This document shows, piece by piece, positions 1 to 8,316 of a stretch of DNA of 64,000 nucleotides. Below the pieces are notes generated by a model. That model did not search any database. It had not been told where the DNA came from and saw only the letters and a program-made list of their open reading frames with translations. Location: contig NZ_JAUSLE010000010.1 of assembly GCF_030646845.1 (NCBI RefSeq), positions 18,516 through 82,515 of the forward strand, read 5' to 3'. Source of the stretch: Rhodoferax sp. (lineage in GTDB: Bacteria; Pseudomonadota; Gammaproteobacteria; Burkholderiales; Burkholderiaceae_C). The translations under genes were made by a program, and so were the position numbers. Within the stretch, counting starts at the first letter, position 1, and each line of letters starts with the position of its first letter.

Positions 1-507
1 GCGGCCGTCCCGGCCATGGTGGCGCGAAGCGCTGGTGTCAAACACCTTTTGCTGGTCCGCTGTCAGCGTGGCGTAGAAGGCTTTGGTGGCGTCGCCACGT
101 TTGTCCATGGCTGTCGTCATGTCAGCCATGTGCTGGGTGCGCAGGGCCTTCATCTTGTCGATGCGCTCGGGCGTGGACAGCTTGTCCAGCTCGGCGCGAT
201 CCGGGCGTTTCGCCAACAGGTCGGCCGGTGGTTTCATGGCCGCCGTGTAAGTGGTCCAGGCGCCTTCCTGGGCCGGGGTCAGCTTGAGTTGGGCCTTGAG
301 TTCGGAGTTGCGTTTGTCCATCCGGACCTGCATCTTTGCAGGGTCCATTTTGCCCATGCGGTCATGATGGCGCATGCCCTCATGCATGGAGCTGCCGGCC
401 CCCATCATGCCGCCACGCTCGCCGCCAGCCGGGGCTTGCGAAAATGCTGCAAAACCTGCGGTGGCCAGCAAGCCGGCAAGGAGAATGGGTTTGAATACTG
501 ATTTCAT
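1..507 (-). CDS. Spy/CpxP-like periplasmic LTxxQ protein (partial, runs off the left edge)
   Basis: The reading frame starts at the ATG at 505-507 and is still open at base 1, so the C-terminus is missing; about 169 residues are visible. It begins with a signal peptide (MKSVFKPILLAGLLATAG, likely cleavage near FAAFSQA). A Gly/Met/His-rich stretch follows (GGMMGAGSSMHEGMRHHDRM), then a helical region with two LTxxQ-type motifs (LTPAQEGAW and LTADQQKVF). This is the layout of Spy/CpxP periplasmic chaperones, which respond to envelope stress or metals. The His/Met-rich segment could bind metal; that is inference. It is divergent from rdgC. Confidence 0.8.
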   Translation of the reverse strand, partial: MKSVFKPILLAGLLATAGFAAFSQAPAGGERGGMMGAGSSMHEGMRHHDRMGKMDPAKMQVRMDKRNSELKAQLKLTPAQEGAWTTYTAAMKPPADLLAKRPDRAELDKLSTPERIDKMKALRTQHMADMTTAMDKRGDATKAFYATLTADQQKVFDTSASRHHGRDGR

Positions 508-688
508 GTGAGCTTCCTTCGTGGTAGGTCTGACGCTCAGGACTTGGCATCAGGTTGGGAGTCAGTTTGCGCCCGCTCTGTATCTGACGCGTGACGCCCA
601 GATAAGAGTTTGTAAAGTTGCGTTGAAGATTTGCGCGGAAATTTGATGGGATGATTGACCCTGTCGCAGTTAATTCAATCGAAGAAGG

Positions 689-1591
689 GTGCCAGTGTTC
701 AAGAACGTGATCATGTATCGAGTCGGGCCCGGGTGGTCTGCATCCGTGGCGCAGATGGAGGAGGGCCTCGACGCGGCCCGCTTTGTCCCGTGTGGCGCCA
801 GCCAGGAAAAATCCATCGGCTGGGTTGAGCCCCGCGGCGAGGCCCACGGCCCGCTGGTAGAGGCCGTGGGTGGGCAGCTGATCCTCAAACTGATGATCGA
901 GACCCGGGCGCTGCCCAGTTCGGTGGTGAACCGCAAGGCCGAGGAGCGGGTGGCCCATATTGAGGCCACCACCGGGCGCAAACCCGGCAAAAAGGAGACC
1001 CGCGAGATCAAGGACGACATCAAGCTGGAGTTGCTGCCGATGGCGTTTTCCAAGGAATCGTCCGTTTCCGTGTGGCTTGATCCGCAGGCGCGCCTGCTGG
1101 TCATTGATGCGGGCAGCCAGGCCCGCGCCGATGAAGTGGTGACGATGCTGGTGAAGTCACTCCCCGGGCTGGCGGTGGCGCTCATTGACACCAAGGTGTC
1201 GCCGACGGCAGCGATGTCCGAGTGGCTGATCACGCAGGAGCCGCCTGCCGGCTTCACGGTGGACCGTGAGTGCGAGTTGAAAGCTGCCGATGAATCCAAG
1301 GCGGTCGTGCGTTACACCCGTCACCCGCTGGACACCGAAGAGGTCAAGCAATACGTGGAAAGCGGCAAGCTGCCCACCCGCCTGGCGCTCACCTGGGACA
1401 GCCGCGTCTCGTTTGTGCTGACAGAGGGTCTACAGCTCAAGAAACTGGCGTTTCTGGATGTGGTGTTCGAAGGCGCGTCCACGGGCAAGGACGATGGCTT
1501 TGACGCCGACACCGCCATTGCCACCGGCGAGCTGCGCAAACTGTTGCCGGACCTGCTGGAAGCGCTGGGTGGCGAGATGGTGAAACCCTGA
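689..1591 (+). CDS. rdgC: Recombination-associated protein RdgC
   Basis: A 300-residue protein of the normal RdgC length. It starts at GTG (MPVFKNVIMYRVG, matching the FKN-xxxYR opening of the family) and carries the conserved GWVEPRG and KDDIKLELLPMAF segments. RdgC is a ring-shaped, sequence-independent DNA-binding protein that limits RecA loading and acts at the nucleoid. No upstream ATG fits better. The next gene starts 31 bases downstream on the same strand, so co-transcription with the aldehyde reductase is possible, though no functional link is known. Confidence 0.93.
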   Translation: MPVFKNVIMYRVGPGWSASVAQMEEGLDAARFVPCGASQEKSIGWVEPRGEAHGPLVEAVGGQLILKLMIETRALPSSVVNRKAEERVAHIEATTGRKPGKKETREIKDDIKLELLPMAFSKESSVSVWLDPQARLLVIDAGSQARADEVVTMLVKSLPGLAVALIDTKVSPTAAMSEWLITQEPPAGFTVDRECELKAADESKAVVRYTRHPLDTEEVKQYVESGKLPTRLALTWDSRVSFVLTEGLQLKKLAFLDVVFEGASTGKDDGFDADTAIATGELRKLLPDLLEALGGEMVKP

Positions 1592-1622
1592 CGAATCCTC
1601 CTGACAAAACGAAAGAACAACC

Positions 1623-2783
1623 ATGCTCAATTTTGATTTTTACAACCCGACCCAGATTGTTTTCGGCAAGGACCGCATCGCCGATATCGCCAAGCTCGTC
1701 CCCGCCGGGGCGAAGGTGCTGATTCTGGTCGGCGGCGCCAGCGCTGAAAAAACCGGCACCCTGGCCGAGGTGCGCCTGGCCCTGGGCACGCGCGCACACA
1801 GCACATTCGGCGGCATCGAGCCCAACCCGGGCTTTGATACCGCGATGAAAGCCGTGCAACAGGTTCGTGACGAGGGCTTTGACTTTCTGCTGGCCGTCGG
1901 TGGCGGCTCGGTGATCGATGCCGCCAAATTCATCGCCGCGGCAGTACCCTTTGAAGGCGATGCGTGGGACATCCTGCTCAAGGGCGGGCGCAACATCAAG
2001 ACGGCCTTGCCCTTTGGCACGGTGCTGACCTTGCCCGCCACCGGCTCCGAGATGAACAATGGCTCGGTCATCACCCGGCGCGACATCGGCGCCAAACTGC
2101 CGTTTCGCAGCCGCCATCTGTTCCCCCAGTTTTCGGTGCTGGACCCGACCAAGACCTACACCCTGCCACCGCAGCAACTGGCGAACGGCGTCGTGGATGC
2201 CTTCGTGCACACCGTCGAGCAGTACCTGACCTACCCGGTGAACGCGCCGGTGCAGGATCGTTTTGCCGAAAGCCTGCTGCAAACGCTGGTTGACATCGGG
2301 CCGCGTCTGCTGGCCGCAACCGAGCCGGATTATGACGACCGCGCCAGCCTGATGTGGGCGGCCACTCTCGCGCTGAACGGCTTGATCGGGTCGGGTGTGC
2401 CACAAGACTGGGCGACCCACATGATTGGCCACGAACTGACGGCCCTGCACAACATCGACCACGCGCGCACGCTGGCCATCGTGCTGCCGGCCATGCTGGA
2501 CGAGCGCCGTGTTCAAAAGCGCGACAAGCTGCTGCAGTACGGCGAGCGCGTCTGGGGCATTCGCAGTGGCAGCGACGACGAACGCATTACCGCCGCCATT
2601 GATCACACCCGCGACTTCTTCGAGCGCATGGGCATTCCAACCCGTCTCAGTGCCTATGGCCTGGCGGCCGATGCCATTGACGTGGTGATCCGCCAGCTGG
2701 AGGCGCACGGCATGACCAAGCTCAGTGAACGCGGTGACGTGACACCGGCAGTCAGCCGCCGCGTGCTGGAGGCGGCGCTCTAA
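1623..2783 (+). CDS. yqhD: Iron-containing alcohol dehydrogenase, YqhD-like NADPH aldehyde reductase
   Basis: A 386-residue group III metal-dependent alcohol dehydrogenase. The opening FYNPTQIVFGKD and the nucleotide loop VGGGSVIDA (residues 92-100) match E. coli YqhD. Metal ligands are visible as D192 and H196 in GVVDAFVH and the histidines of HMIGHELTALHNIDHAR. These enzymes reduce short-chain and lipid-peroxidation-derived aldehydes with NADPH in the cytoplasm. The length agrees with YqhD (387). The exact substrate cannot be read from the sequence; butanol dehydrogenase is the usual alternative name. Confidence 0.88.
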   Translation: MLNFDFYNPTQIVFGKDRIADIAKLVPAGAKVLILVGGASAEKTGTLAEVRLALGTRAHSTFGGIEPNPGFDTAMKAVQQVRDEGFDFLLAVGGGSVIDAAKFIAAAVPFEGDAWDILLKGGRNIKTALPFGTVLTLPATGSEMNNGSVITRRDIGAKLPFRSRHLFPQFSVLDPTKTYTLPPQQLANGVVDAFVHTVEQYLTYPVNAPVQDRFAESLLQTLVDIGPRLLAATEPDYDDRASLMWAATLALNGLIGSGVPQDWATHMIGHELTALHNIDHARTLAIVLPAMLDERRVQKRDKLLQYGERVWGIRSGSDDERITAAIDHTRDFFERMGIPTRLSAYGLAADAIDVVIRQLEAHGMTKLSERGDVTPAVSRRVLEAAL

Positions 2784-2795
2784 GGGCGCCGTCCC

Positions 2796-2993
2796 TCAGG
2801 TTTTGCTTTTCATCGGGCAGGTGTTCATGCCCAGCAGGGTGTAGGCAGGGCACCAGCCGATCAGGCCGGTGGCCAGCGGCACGATCCCCAGCCAGCCCCA
2901 CCAGCCGATGGTTCCCATGGCCATGAGGCCAAGCAGCACGACACCTGCGACGATGCGCACCACGCGGTCAATACCGCCTTCGTTGGTTTTCAT
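2796..2993 (-). CDS. DUF2892 small inner-membrane protein
   Basis: A 65-residue protein (MKTNEGGIDRVVRIVAGVVLL...) with two hydrophobic helices around residues 12-30 and 33-50 and two cysteines in WCPAYTLLGMNTCP, as in DUF2892/YgaP C-terminal membrane modules. The start is chosen at 2991-2993 because an AGGAG ribosome site precedes it. It lies directly downstream of the Crp/Fnr regulator on the same strand, with a CRP-like palindrome between them, so the regulator probably controls it. The function is unknown; family members sit beside rhodaneses and anaerobic regulators. Confidence 0.8.
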   Translation of the reverse strand: MKTNEGGIDRVVRIVAGVVLLGLMAMGTIGWWGWLGIVPLATGLIGWCPAYTLLGMNTCPMKSKT

Positions 2994-3045
2994 AGGGGAC
3001 TCTCCTGAAGGGTTGTAGATAAGGCGATTAGACGCCTTGTCTTCT

Positions 3046-3738
3046 TCAGCGTATGTGACTGAAGTCACGCAGGGCCGGGCCATTGGTGATTTGTATCTGC
3101 TCACGCCCCAGCGTCACCCAGCCTTCGCGCTCAAAGCGGCGCAGCAGCCGGGTGACGATTTCGCGCACGGTGCCCAGCTCATCGGCCAGGGTCTGGTGGG
3201 TAATGGCCAGCTGCGGGCCATGTCCCAACAGCGCAGCGGCGAGCCGGCGGTCGAGTTTGTGAAAGGCCACGGCATCAATCAGGCTGGTGAGATCGGCCAT
3301 GCGTTCGGCGAACAGGCCCAGCACCTCGTTGCGAAATGCCGGGGTCTCCAGCCAGCGCCTGAAGATGTCGGCCGGAATCAGTATCAGGCTGCTGGGTTTG
3401 GTGGTGATGCCATGGGCTGACAGCGGCTGGGTGCGAAACAGGCTGGCGGATGACACCAGGCACAGCTCACCGGGCACCACACGGTACAGCTCCAGCGAGC
3501 GGCCGTCCTCCGAGCTGCGCGACACCTTGACCTCTCCGTCGAGCACCAGCGGAAAGCCTTGGCAAGGCGCATTTTCACTGAATAAAGCCGTGCCGCTGGG
3601 TACCTGCAGGGGTGCGACCGCCGGACTCAACTCAGCCAGGGAAGGCCGCACCTGCGCCAGCGCGGGGTACAGTGACAGGGGTAGCGCAGCCACGTCCGGC
3701 GTCGGCGGGGCAAATTGCGGATCGGGGTGTGAGTTCAT
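3046..3738 (-). CDS. Crp/Fnr-family transcriptional regulator
   Basis: About 230 residues from the preferred start (MNSHPDPQ). An N-terminal cyclic-nucleotide-binding-like beta barrel (PSGTALFSENAPCQGFPLVLDGEVKVSR...) is followed by a dimerisation helix and a C-terminal winged helix with recognition segment HQTLADELGTVREIVTRLLRRFE. The FNR cysteine cluster needed for a 4Fe-4S sensor is not seen, so this is not a classical FNR. In-frame ATGs at 3762 and 3777 are alternatives, and no start has a strong ribosome site. The genes on both sides suggest local autoregulation together with the DUF2892 gene. Confidence 0.85.
   Translation of the reverse strand: MNSHPDPQFAPPTPDVAALPLSLYPALAQVRPSLAELSPAVAPLQVPSGTALFSENAPCQGFPLVLDGEVKVSRSSEDGRSLELYRVVPGELCLVSSASLFRTQPLSAHGITTKPSSLILIPADIFRRWLETPAFRNEVLGLFAERMADLTSLIDAVAFHKLDRRLAAALLGHGPQLAITHQTLADELGTVREIVTRLLRRFEREGWVTLGREQIQITNGPALRDFSHIR
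3054..3069. promoter_or_regulatory. CRP-like operator palindrome
   Basis: The sequence TGTGACTGAAGTCACG matches the CRP consensus TGTGA-N6-TCACA at nine of ten positions. It lies in the last codons of the Crp/Fnr gene, about 60 bases upstream of the DUF2892 start on the same strand. That is a natural position for a regulator acting on its downstream neighbour. Binding is inferred. Confidence 0.45.
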
Positions 3739-3750
3739 ATCAAAAGTGCC

Positions 3751-3805
3751 GTTAGCCCTCATGGAATATGCATACATAGCTATTATATTGATAGCAATTT
3801 TGACC
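3751..3805 (+). repeat. Dispersed intergenic hairpin repeat, copy 1
   Basis: TAGCCCTCATGGAATATG is followed by the imperfect hairpin TAGCTATTATATTGATAGCA. It matches the copy at 10621 closely and shares the TAGCC...TAGCTA...TAGCA order with the other copies. It lies between the divergent Crp/Fnr and creA genes and overlaps the alternative upstream starts of the regulator. Confidence 0.7.
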
Positions 3806-3909
3806 TGCGTGGCCCGACGCCATTATGATTCACGAAGCGCCGCGCTGGCGCGCACGGAGTGCACTCACCCCGGCCATTTGCCAGCGTTGCCAAACTTGAA
3901 AGTGTTTCG

Positions 3910-4377
3910 ATGAACAAAATGTTTGCCCTCGCTGTTTTGCTGTCTGCAACACTGGGTGCCGTTGCTGAAACCGTAGGTGAGGTCAGCACCACCTTCAAAT
4001 TGCTGAGTCCAAATGACAAGGTCGTGGTCGACGTGTTCGATGATCCTGCCGTCGAGGGCGTCGCCTGTTATTTGTCGCATGCCAAAACCGGCGGCTACAA
4101 GGGTGCGATGGGCCTGGCGGAAGACACGTCTGACGCCGCTGTGGCCTGCCGCCAAGTCGGACCGATCTCCTTCAAGGGCAAGATCGCCGCGCAAGAGGAA
4201 GTATTCAATGCCCGTTCGTCATTCCTGTTCAAGCATGTGCGCGTGGTCCGGATGGTCGACAGCAAACGCAATACGCTGGTCTACCTGGTGTATTCCGACA
4301 AGCTGATCGATGGCAGCCCGAAGAACAGCGTGACGGCAGTGCCGGTGCCAGCCACTCAGCCCATACCGCTGAAATAG
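3910..4377 (+). CDS. creA: CreA family protein
   Basis: A 155-residue secreted protein. The signal peptide MNKMFALAVLLSATLGAVAE precedes the CreA core (GEVSTTFKLLSPNDKVVVDVFDDPAVEGVACYLS), ACRQVGPISF and a final segment with RNTLVYLVYSDKLIDGSPKNS. The length matches E. coli CreA (157). The family is periplasmic and conserved, but its biochemical role is not established. The start at 3910 is chosen because the signal peptide begins exactly there; an in-frame ATG at 3859 would add an unlikely N-terminal extension. Confidence 0.9.
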   Translation: MNKMFALAVLLSATLGAVAETVGEVSTTFKLLSPNDKVVVDVFDDPAVEGVACYLSHAKTGGYKGAMGLAEDTSDAAVACRQVGPISFKGKIAAQEEVFNARSSFLFKHVRVVRMVDSKRNTLVYLVYSDKLIDGSPKNSVTAVPVPATQPIPLK

Positions 4378-4735
4378 CGGATGGCCGTGACCGGCCAGGA
4401 TTTGGCACCTCGCGGACAAGGTTATCGGCTGGCGGGGAGAATCGAAATATTTGAGGCAAGCAAGCTGCTTGATGACCATGCTGGACAAGCGCCGCTTTGT
4501 TGAATCAACCCGTTGGCTTCGGCCCTATATCCGTTGGTCAGCCCGCTTTGCCCTGAACTCGCCGCCGTGGCTTCCCTTGATGGTTCGCAACGCCCCTCTG
4601 CGCTTGTCGTCGTTTGCCCTTCGCTGCTATCACTGGGCCATGCGTTAGCGGGCAGGGCAGCCTGGCCGATGTTCTTGCGCAAGGCCACCGCGGCATCCTG
4701 CATGGCCGTGTCCGGCGCAGCGTTGTGCGCCGGGC
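4378..4735. other. Intergenic stretch without a supported gene
   Basis: About 360 bases between convergent genes. Short open frames exist on both strands (longest about 93 codons on the minus strand), but none has a recognisable domain, a ribosome site or family-like composition. No repeat, tRNA or convincing terminator was seen. Confidence 0.5.
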
Positions 4736-5020
4736 TCAGAACTGGGATTTGAAGTAGTTGAAGGAGTGGGCAATTGCGTCGCGGATCTTCTCCGTTTCAG
4801 TCACCAGGGCCTCCCATTTGTCTTCCCCGGCCGCCTTGATCTCCTCGAGTTTGCCTTTGGCAGCTCTGGATTGCTGACGCAGCTTGGCCATTTCTTCCTT
4901 GTACTTGGCGCGGGCGTCTTCCTTGGCTTCCGTCGCCTTGGCCTCCAGTTTGTCCATCTTGGCATCGAGCTCGTCGAGCTGGAGCTTCACTTTTGCGATG
5001 TACTCGTCTCCTTTTGACAT
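4736..5020 (-). CDS. Small coiled-coil stress-type protein
   Basis: A 94-residue, highly charged, almost entirely helical protein (MSKGDEYIAKVKLQLDELDAK...). Heptad-like Leu/Ala spacing runs through residues 10-70, with AKATEAKEDARAKYKEEMAKL at the centre. It has no cysteine, signal peptide or membrane segment. It resembles the sll1863-type stress-response proteins and small coiled-coil proteins often found beside DUF1508 (YegP) genes, as here. The molecular function is unknown. It is probably co-transcribed with the upstream yegP-like gene, 67 bases away. Confidence 0.75.
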   Translation of the reverse strand: MSKGDEYIAKVKLQLDELDAKMDKLEAKATEAKEDARAKYKEEMAKLRQQSRAAKGKLEEIKAAGEDKWEALVTETEKIRDAIAHSFNYFKSQF

Positions 5021-5087
5021 GGTTGTTCCTTGCTGTTGAAAAGGGACGGTCCGCAGAGCGACGCGTCCGTCAGGCGGTCGCCGAAAG

Positions 5088-5420
5088 TCAGGCGTTGTCT
5101 TTGACCGTCGTGGACGGGCCTTCGGCCTTCACGCGGGCGATGTCGGATTCACGGGCGGCCTCGGTCGCATACATCTGGCTGGTACCGATGACCTGCTGGT
5201 TGGCCGCCTTCAGGTTGAAATAAGCCTTGCCATTGGACGACGTCTTGCGCTCATAGCGTTCATCCAGAAGACTGTTTGCCTGTACCGATGCAATCCCGCC
5301 CTCTGCCGAGCTCTTGGCCTTGTACAGCTCGCTCGTGAGCAGGGTGTCGCCCGTGCCTGTCTTCAGGACGAAACGGAATTGTCCGTCGCTGCTCTTGCTC
5401 AGTTCATACCAGCCAGCCAT
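5088..5420 (-). CDS. yegP: YegP-like DUF1508 protein
   Basis: A 110-residue protein with two tandem DUF1508 repeats. Each has the pattern FxFxLKxxxGxxLLxSExYxxKxxxxxGIxSVxxN: first around residues 3-50 (YELSKSSDGQFRFVLKTGTGD), then 55-100 (GKAYFNLKAANQQVIGTSQMY). The length equals E. coli YegP. The ATG at 5418-5420 gives the family start MAGWYEL, with AGGAG upstream. The family is small and cytoplasmic, with no proven biochemical role. Confidence 0.9.
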   Translation of the reverse strand: MAGWYELSKSSDGQFRFVLKTGTGDTLLTSELYKAKSSAEGGIASVQANSLLDERYERKTSSNGKAYFNLKAANQQVIGTSQMYATEAARESDIARVKAEGPSTTVKDNA

Positions 5421-5587
5421 GTGCATTCTCCTGTTGCGGGACCACAACTGCGCAAAACGCGAAGGGAGCCGCTCCTTGCCTGCCCCCGCTCAGTCTTTGC
5501 ATCCCGTATTCAAGCGTACGCAAAACGAAAGGCGCCCTGTTGCGAAATCTCAATGCTGCAGCGGGCCGGCCGACTCGCCATGCCCCC

Positions 5588-6649
5588 CTATTGGCACAGA
5601 CCAAGAATGCGTTCCTGCTGCGAGCACACCTTCACCGCCCGTGATTTCAGCGGTCTGCCCGCCCTGGTTTCCCCGGCGAGACAGGTGCGGATCTCGCGCG
5701 CCGTCGGCGCATAGTAGAACCATCCGCGTCCGAGATCCGGCAACGCAAGCTCCACCTCGCGCCACTTCGGGTGACCCTTGTCCTGCAGGAGCGGGAGGTT
5801 CTGGCACAGCGAACGCGCCATATGCCGCAGATTGCTTTCCGTGTCCTTCAGCTCGAAATCGTAGGTGACGAGGAACGCCTTGACCGCCAGGCTGGGCAGG
5901 TCGGTCGTGAGCAGGTTGGGGTAGCTGCTGGCGCGCACATTCGCGGGGAAATAAGTCTTGAGAACCGCTTCGCTGGAAGGATGCCCGGGATCAAACTTGA
6001 GCAGTTTGATGAGCTGGCGCGACTCGGGCTTCATGTCGACAAGCAGCTTGGCGGGCTGGCCCGCGACCACGGCAACCACATCAATCGTCTTGTCGGTGAC
6101 CAGTTTGGCCAGCGCCTCCTCGTTGGAGAGGTAGCTCACGCCTGCGTCCGGCATGGGTTCGCCAAACATCAGGCGGTAGAGCGTGGCCGAGGTCAGCGCC
6201 GTGCCGCTTCCCAGCTCGCCGGCATTGAGCTTCGCGTTCCTGATCTCATGGACGTAGTTCCGGTCCGAGTCCGCCCGAACGATGAAGTAGATCTCCTCGT
6301 TGTACAGCGGCAGGATGACGCGCAGCGGCCGGATCATGGTGCCGGCCGCTGCGTTTCCAGCAGCAGCCATGTCGAGGAAGGACTGGTAGACGTCCGACTG
6401 CACCAGGGCCAGTTTCACGCCCGGCTCGTAACGCAGCCGCCGGACGTTCTCGGCCGAGCCGGCCGAAGGTACCGCGTCGAGCTTGATGTTCGCCGCGGGC
6501 GCCACGAACTGGGCAAGATCGCGCCCGATCTTGATGTAGGTCCCGCGTTCCGACGCGGTCACTATCTTGTATTCCACCGCGGCGACCGCCGCCGTACCGT
6601 GCCCGAGCAGCCCGGCCAGCAGCAGGGCGGACAAGACTATCTTTTTCAT
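5588..6649 (-). CDS. TAXI-family TRAP transporter solute-binding protein
   Basis: A 353-residue periplasmic binding protein with signal peptide MKKIVLSALLLAGLLGHGTAAVAA. The TAXI-type fold shows YKIVTASERGTYIKIGRDLAQF at the N-terminus and GELGSGTALTSATLYRLMFG in the middle. TAXI proteins normally deliver substrate to a TRAP permease, but no permease gene lies nearby, so this may be an orphan binding or sensing protein. The C-terminus carries extra cysteines (SLCQ, TCLAG, KVCSQQERILGLCQ). It starts one base after the zinc-ribbon gene stops, so the two are probably translated together. Confidence 0.85.
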   Translation of the reverse strand: MKKIVLSALLLAGLLGHGTAAVAAVEYKIVTASERGTYIKIGRDLAQFVAPAANIKLDAVPSAGSAENVRRLRYEPGVKLALVQSDVYQSFLDMAAAGNAAAGTMIRPLRVILPLYNEEIYFIVRADSDRNYVHEIRNAKLNAGELGSGTALTSATLYRLMFGEPMPDAGVSYLSNEEALAKLVTDKTIDVVAVVAGQPAKLLVDMKPESRQLIKLLKFDPGHPSSEAVLKTYFPANVRASSYPNLLTTDLPSLAVKAFLVTYDFELKDTESNLRHMARSLCQNLPLLQDKGHPKWREVELALPDLGRGWFYYAPTAREIRTCLAGETRAGRPLKSRAVKVCSQQERILGLCQ

Positions 6650-6650
6650 G

Positions 6651-7397
6651 CTATTTCGTCTCCTCTTTGGTAGCGGAACTGCAGAGCCCGAGCGCTGCGA
6701 CGGCGTCCGGGCATTGCGCCAATATCGGCGGCGGCGGGGTGATTGGTTCCGCGTCAGGCGGCGGTGATCGCCGCGCGGTCATTGCAGCGACCGCCTTGGG
6801 CGGTGACGGCGCTGGCGCCTCGCCAGGGCCTGATATCGCCGCTGCAGGCTTTGGCGTGACGCCGGTCGCTGCCGATGCCGGCTCAATGGGCGCGTCAGCG
6901 GTCGCGGGCCCAGCGCTGACGGAATTCAAGGTACCGGAAGCGCCGCTGGCCAGTGGCGCGGCGCCCGGCCTCTTGGCGCTGGGCGCCGACGGGACGAGAA
7001 AGTAATAAACGCCGGCGGCCATTGCCACGAGCACCATCGCTGGCACGGCAAAGTGCACGGTGCGCCGCGATCGGTTCGCCGTCGCCGCACTGGCCGACGA
7101 GACTATTTCATACGCCGGCGCTGATTCAGGGGGAGGGAGAGCGGAATCAACTGGTGCAGACGTGCGCAGCTTTTCGATGCCGGCATCCTGTGGCGCCGAG
7201 TCGGGTTCGGGTGCCGCAGGGAGCGTGAATCCCGCATCGCATTTGTAGCAGTTTCGCGCCGTTCGCTTGTTGATCGCGCCACACCGGTCGCAGGGTTGCA
7301 GGTGCATCTGCGAACCACAGTCGTTGCAAAAGCTTGCACCCGCCGGATTGAGGTGGTTGCAGAAGAGGCACTGGAGCGGTGGGGGTAGTGACGACAT
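6651..7397 (-). CDS. Double zinc-ribbon membrane protein, Pro/Ala-rich
   Basis: A 248-residue protein. Two zinc-ribbon motifs (CLFCNHLNPAGASFCNDC and CDRCGAINKRTARNCYKC, residues about 9-52) are followed by a linker and a single membrane helix (FAVPAMVLVAMAAGVYYFLV, about residues 118-138). A long low-complexity Pro/Ala region follows, and a short tail with two cysteines (AQCPDAVAALGLCSS). The layout suggests a cytoplasmic zinc ribbon and an extracytoplasmic tail. The start at 7397 puts the ribbon first; an upstream ATG at 7436 is possible. It forms an operon with the TAXI gene. Function unknown. Confidence 0.75.
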   Translation of the reverse strand: MSSLPPPLQCLFCNHLNPAGASFCNDCGSQMHLQPCDRCGAINKRTARNCYKCDAGFTLPAAPEPDSAPQDAGIEKLRTSAPVDSALPPPESAPAYEIVSSASAATANRSRRTVHFAVPAMVLVAMAAGVYYFLVPSAPSAKRPGAAPLASGASGTLNSVSAGPATADAPIEPASAATGVTPKPAAAISGPGEAPAPSPPKAVAAMTARRSPPPDAEPITPPPPILAQCPDAVAALGLCSSATKEETK

Positions 7398-7520
7398 CTC
7401 ACGTAGGCGACCTTGTTGCGGCGGGCGAAGCGACATGCGGCTTTTTGACCTTGCCCCCGAAAAACGTCCTCCCTGACTGCGAATTAAATGCAGAGAACGG
7501 AGACCCGCCATTGAGAAAAC

Positions 7521-7994
7521 TCAAAGACGCGGTGTGTTGCCGTGGTTTGTGCCCGCCAGATCATCCAGGATGGGGCAATCGGGCCGCTCGTCCCCATGGC
7601 AGTAGTGCAGCAGGGAGGTCAGGCTTCGCTGCATGGCTTGCATGGCTTCGATGCGTTGCGCCAGGTCATTGACGTGTCTCTGGGCGATGCGCTTGACGCT
7701 GGCACTGGCGCGCTTGCGGTTGTGCCACAGGTCCACCAGTTCCGCGATCTCGGCCATGGAGAAGCCCAGGTCGCGCCCGCGCCTGATGAACTGCAGGGTG
7801 CGCACATCGGCCTCGTTGTACTGGCGGTAGCCACTGTCGGTGCGCGCCACCGGTGCGAGCAGTCCGAGCGACTCATAGTGCCGCACCATCTTGGCCGACA
7901 CATTGGAAAGCCGCGCCGCCGTGCCAATGGCAACCGGCCAGAATGTGTTGTCCAGCGCAGCGGCCTCGTCGGGCACCCGATCGTTGCCTTTCAT
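7521..7994 (-). CDS. cueR: CueR-like copper-responsive MerR regulator
   Basis: A 157-residue MerR-family activator. The winged helix (IGTAARLSNVSAKMVRHYESLGLL, SGYRQYNEADV) is followed by a dimerisation helix and the copper loop CHGDERPDC. This C-x7-C spacing is the Cu(I)/Ag(I) signature of CueR. Family members distort a 19-bp promoter spacer to activate efflux genes. Its start overlaps the copZ stop by three bases (ATGA arrangement), and both lie opposite copA, whose promoter carries a matching operator. Confidence 0.92.
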   Translation of the reverse strand: MKGNDRVPDEAAALDNTFWPVAIGTAARLSNVSAKMVRHYESLGLLAPVARTDSGYRQYNEADVRTLQFIRRGRDLGFSMAEIAELVDLWHNRKRASASVKRIAQRHVNDLAQRIEAMQAMQRSLTSLLHYCHGDERPDCPILDDLAGTNHGNTPRL

Positions 7995-8188
7995 GCTGCG
8001 ACTGCGTAACCTTCTTCGGCAATGGCCTTGGCCAGCAGTTCGCGGGGTTGATCGGATTGCACTTCCACCAGGTTGACAGCGCGGTCGATGGTGACTTCGG
8101 CCTGCGGGTCCACCTGCTTCACGGCGCGCGTCACCGCCTTTTCGCAGTGGCCGCAGGTCATGCCGGTGACGGTGAAGGTCTGGTTCAT
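7991..8188 (-). CDS. copZ: CopZ-like copper chaperone (HMA domain)
   Basis: A 65-residue single heavy-metal-associated domain with the Cu(I) site GMTCGHC at residues 9-15 and the ferredoxin-like fold of Atx1/CopZ proteins. It presumably hands cytoplasmic Cu(I) to the CopA ATPase encoded divergently. The ATG at 8186-8188 has a strong AGGAG site. It is the first gene of the copZ-cueR unit driven from the operator at 8244-8264. Confidence 0.93.
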   Translation of the reverse strand: MNQTFTVTGMTCGHCEKAVTRAVKQVDPQAEVTIDRAVNLVEVQSDQPRELLAKAIAEEGYAVAA

Positions 8189-8243
8189 GGAAAACTCCTG
8201 TGTGTAAAACGGTAAGAATGGCTTGAGACGCAGCATAGCGTGA

Positions 8244-8264
8244 ACCTTGCCACCATGGCAAGGT
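8244..8264 (-). promoter_or_regulatory. CueR-type operator of copZ-cueR
   Basis: A perfect 8-bp inverted repeat, ACCTTGCC-N5-GGCAAGGT, typical of CueR boxes. On the minus strand a TTGACC -35 element overlaps its outer edge (8262-8267). The -10 element is less clear: CACGCT at the 19-bp spacing, TATGCT further on. The site lies 56 bases upstream of the copZ start. Confidence 0.8.
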
Positions 8265-8316
8265 CAAGCGAGCCGGCAACACCACGGTTCGCTGAAGGGT
8301 TTAAATGCAGCCCGTG

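Noticed and set aside
1437..2708. A 423-codon open frame on the minus strand opposite the YqhD-like gene
   Set aside because: High GC makes long antisense frames common; its translation is His/Gln/Arg-rich with no domain, while the plus strand encodes a clear enzyme.
3021..3038. AAGGCG-ATTAGA-CGCCTT hairpin considered as a terminator
   Set aside because: Six-base stem and no T-run; it lies between two genes likely to be co-transcribed.
4422..4703. A 93-codon minus-strand frame in the gap before the coiled-coil gene
   Set aside because: No ribosome site, no domain and unremarkable composition; left as unannotated intergenic sequence.
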